Shown one piece after another: positions 22,192 to 23,272 of a stretch of DNA of 23,272 nucleotides. This DNA is from a virus. Each line of letters begins with the position of its first letter. Position 1 is the stretch's first letter. The translations under genes and the position numbers were made by a program. The stretch spans positions 1 to 23,272 of IMG/VR virus record IMGVR_UViG_3300033148_004293. One strand, 5' to 3'. A model generated the notes under the pieces. That model worked only from the letters and a program-made list of their open reading frames with translations, did not search any database and was not told where the DNA came from.

Positions 22192-23272
22192 ATGGCTTTA
22201 CCCTACCCTATAGCCCCTTCACAAACTGATGCAAAAAGCCCTATAGACCAGCAACTAATGGACGCTTTAAGGCTTAACCAGGAATATTTAGACGGTGAAA
22301 TAGGTGGTGCTACTTCAGGCGGCATTCTTAATTTTAGAGTAAATGGCAGACTTAAAAGAATTAAAGAAACACTTCATCTAGGTTACGGTCAGCACCTTGA
22401 CGGTGGTATAGTAGCTAATGCCGTGACTTTTACCCAGGCTAAACTTTTCTTAGAAAAAGGCGGTTTAAGCGGTGACCTAGAAGTAGATGTGTTTAGACAT
22501 AAAGAACTTCAGCACGCTATTGAAAAAATAACCGCACAGTATTCAGGTATCACCCAGGCTATAGGTAGGTTAGGTACACCAATAAGTACACAGGCTATTT
22601 CACAGGCTACCCCACAAATAGCTACACAGTTAATTACTAAACCTAAAGCAGGTGTAAATATTGAAAGTATTGCTGACATGGGTGATGGTAATTTTTTGTA
22701 CACCTTTTCAGGTACAGTAGGGTTAGACGTTGATTATGAAATTGATGATTTTATTACCTTTGCAGGCTGTACTAATGCTGTAAATAATGGTGAATATCAA
22801 ATATTAAATTTTAACCTTGATGGTCTACCTTCTGTTCTAGTTAATAACCCTGCTGGGGTAGAACAAATTGGTGCTGCTGGTACAGGTACTTTATCACTTT
22901 ATGAATTTACTTACCTGGCTGCTGTAGATGATGACATAGTAGCAGGTGAAGAAGTCATAATGGCTGGGCATACTGATGGTGGTAATAATGGTACACGTAC
23001 AGTTTATAAAACTAACCAGGCTGGTAATAACATTTGGTTAAAGTATTCAGGTGGGGCTACTCAAGGTGCCCCTGCTGGTACTGCTGACTGCACTAGGTGG
23101 GTCTATGCTTTTTCTGCTGCCCTAAATGATACACAGTACATAGTAGGTGAAAAAGCTGAATTTACTGGGCATAGTTCAGCTAATAATGACGGTAAATTTA
23201 CAATTAGAAGGGTTAATGAAGCAGGTGATAACATTTATGTTTCTAACCCTAATGGTGTTTCACAGGGTGGTG
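22192..23272 (+). CDS. Tail fibre / tip protein, cut by the window end
   Basis: The frame opens at ATG 22192 (AAAGGA upstream, A/T-rich spacer) and stays open for 360 codons to the edge. The N-terminus MALPYPIAPSQTDAKSPIDQ and the next helices (QQLMDALRLNQEYLDGEIGG; LEVDVFRHKELQHAIEKITAQY) look like a virion attachment region. From residue 167 there are three tandem beta repeats of roughly 65 residues with a G-x-T/S-x-x-x-N-N-G core: FAGCTNAVNNGEYQI, MAGHTDGGNNGTRTV and FTGHSSANNDGKFTI. Such repeats occur in large phage tail proteins. Receptor binding is plausible but not shown; total length is unknown. Confidence 0.8.
   Translation, partial: MALPYPIAPSQTDAKSPIDQQLMDALRLNQEYLDGEIGGATSGGILNFRVNGRLKRIKETLHLGYGQHLDGGIVANAVTFTQAKLFLEKGGLSGDLEVDVFRHKELQHAIEKITAQYSGITQAIGRLGTPISTQAISQATPQIATQLITKPKAGVNIESIADMGDGNFLYTFSGTVGLDVDYEIDDFITFAGCTNAVNNGEYQILNFNLDGLPSVLVNNPAGVEQIGAAGTGTLSLYEFTYLAAVDDDIVAGEEVIMAGHTDGGNNGTRTVYKTNQAGNNIWLKYSGGATQGAPAGTADCTRWVYAFSAALNDTQYIVGEKAEFTGHSSANNDGKFTIRRVNEAGDNIYVSNPNGVSQGG
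22690..23271 (+). repeat. Three tandem beta repeats in the tail fibre gene
   Basis: Protein-level repeats start near 22690, 22900 and 23101. Each has an opening strand (FLYTFSG, YEFTYLA, VYAFSAA), a D-x-x-x-x-x-G/D-E/D spacing, the NNG-like core and a closing strand (SVLVNNPAGV, NIWLKYSGGA, NIYVSNPNGV). They have diverged in sequence, so they are old duplications. More copies may follow beyond the window. Confidence 0.75.

Noticed and set aside
1-23272. CRISPR array, tRNA genes, integrase/att sites, anti-defence or toxin genes
   Set aside because: I looked for regular spaced repeats, cloverleaf-like sequences and recombinase motifs and saw none; the repeats present are explained by fibre proteins and the 2.6-kb dyad region.

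Overview
The window is 23 kb of a tailed double-stranded DNA phage (Caudoviricetes) with siphovirus-type tail genes, free or integrated. A tape measure protein, a tail-tube protein, a lambda G/GT-type chaperone pair and a terminator-type protein all point to a long tail, probably non-contractile since no sheath gene is seen. The DNA is AT-rich, every gene is on the + strand, and genes are tightly packed with TAATG or ATGA overlaps and good Shine-Dalgarno sites (often AAAGGA followed by an A-rich spacer). No integrase, tRNA, lysis cassette or host gene is visible. The host cannot be named from the sequence; it is simply a low-GC bacterium.

Layout. Positions 1-223: non-coding leader with two dyads. 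224-2587: primase-SF3 helicase fusion, the only replication gene here. 2588-2783: non-coding block with a 19-bp inverted repeat made of CGGTAACAT units around an A-rich core (candidate origin, operator or packaging site). 2784-5584: packaging module (small ORF, small terminase, HNH nuclease, small ORF, large terminase). 5600-8761: portal, a small ORF, and two adjacent proteins that look like diverged copies of one HK97-gp10-like family. 8752-8839: predicted promoter and a hairpin leader. 8840-10471: scaffold and major capsid, closed by a terminator. 10549-13643: small proteins, a repeat-containing fibre, a beta-rich protein and a YiiX-like cysteine hydrolase. 13640-16152: connector-like protein, tail terminator-like protein and tail tube, closed by a second terminator. 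16233-17128: two tail chaperones linked by a -1 frameshift. 17140-19545: tape measure. 19546-19980: HNH-AP2 homing endonuclease. 19964-20371: a distal-tail-type gene without a standard start codon. 20371-22179: tail hub-like protein. 22192 to the window end: tail fibre/tip protein, cut by the edge.

The two best observations are these. First, an A AAA AAG slippery heptamer followed after 5 nt by a two-part stem-loop joins the ORFs at 16233 and 16685 into a GT-type fusion. Second, a 418-bp homing-endonuclease insertion between the tape measure and distal tail genes appears to have taken the ATG of the tail gene (ATGAACTTCA at 19546) and left that gene with ATCAACTTCA at 19964, behind a strong Shine-Dalgarno sequence. 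The tail gene is therefore missed by ordinary start-codon searches. GGCC is apparently absent and GATC roughly tenfold depleted, which suggests restriction avoidance.
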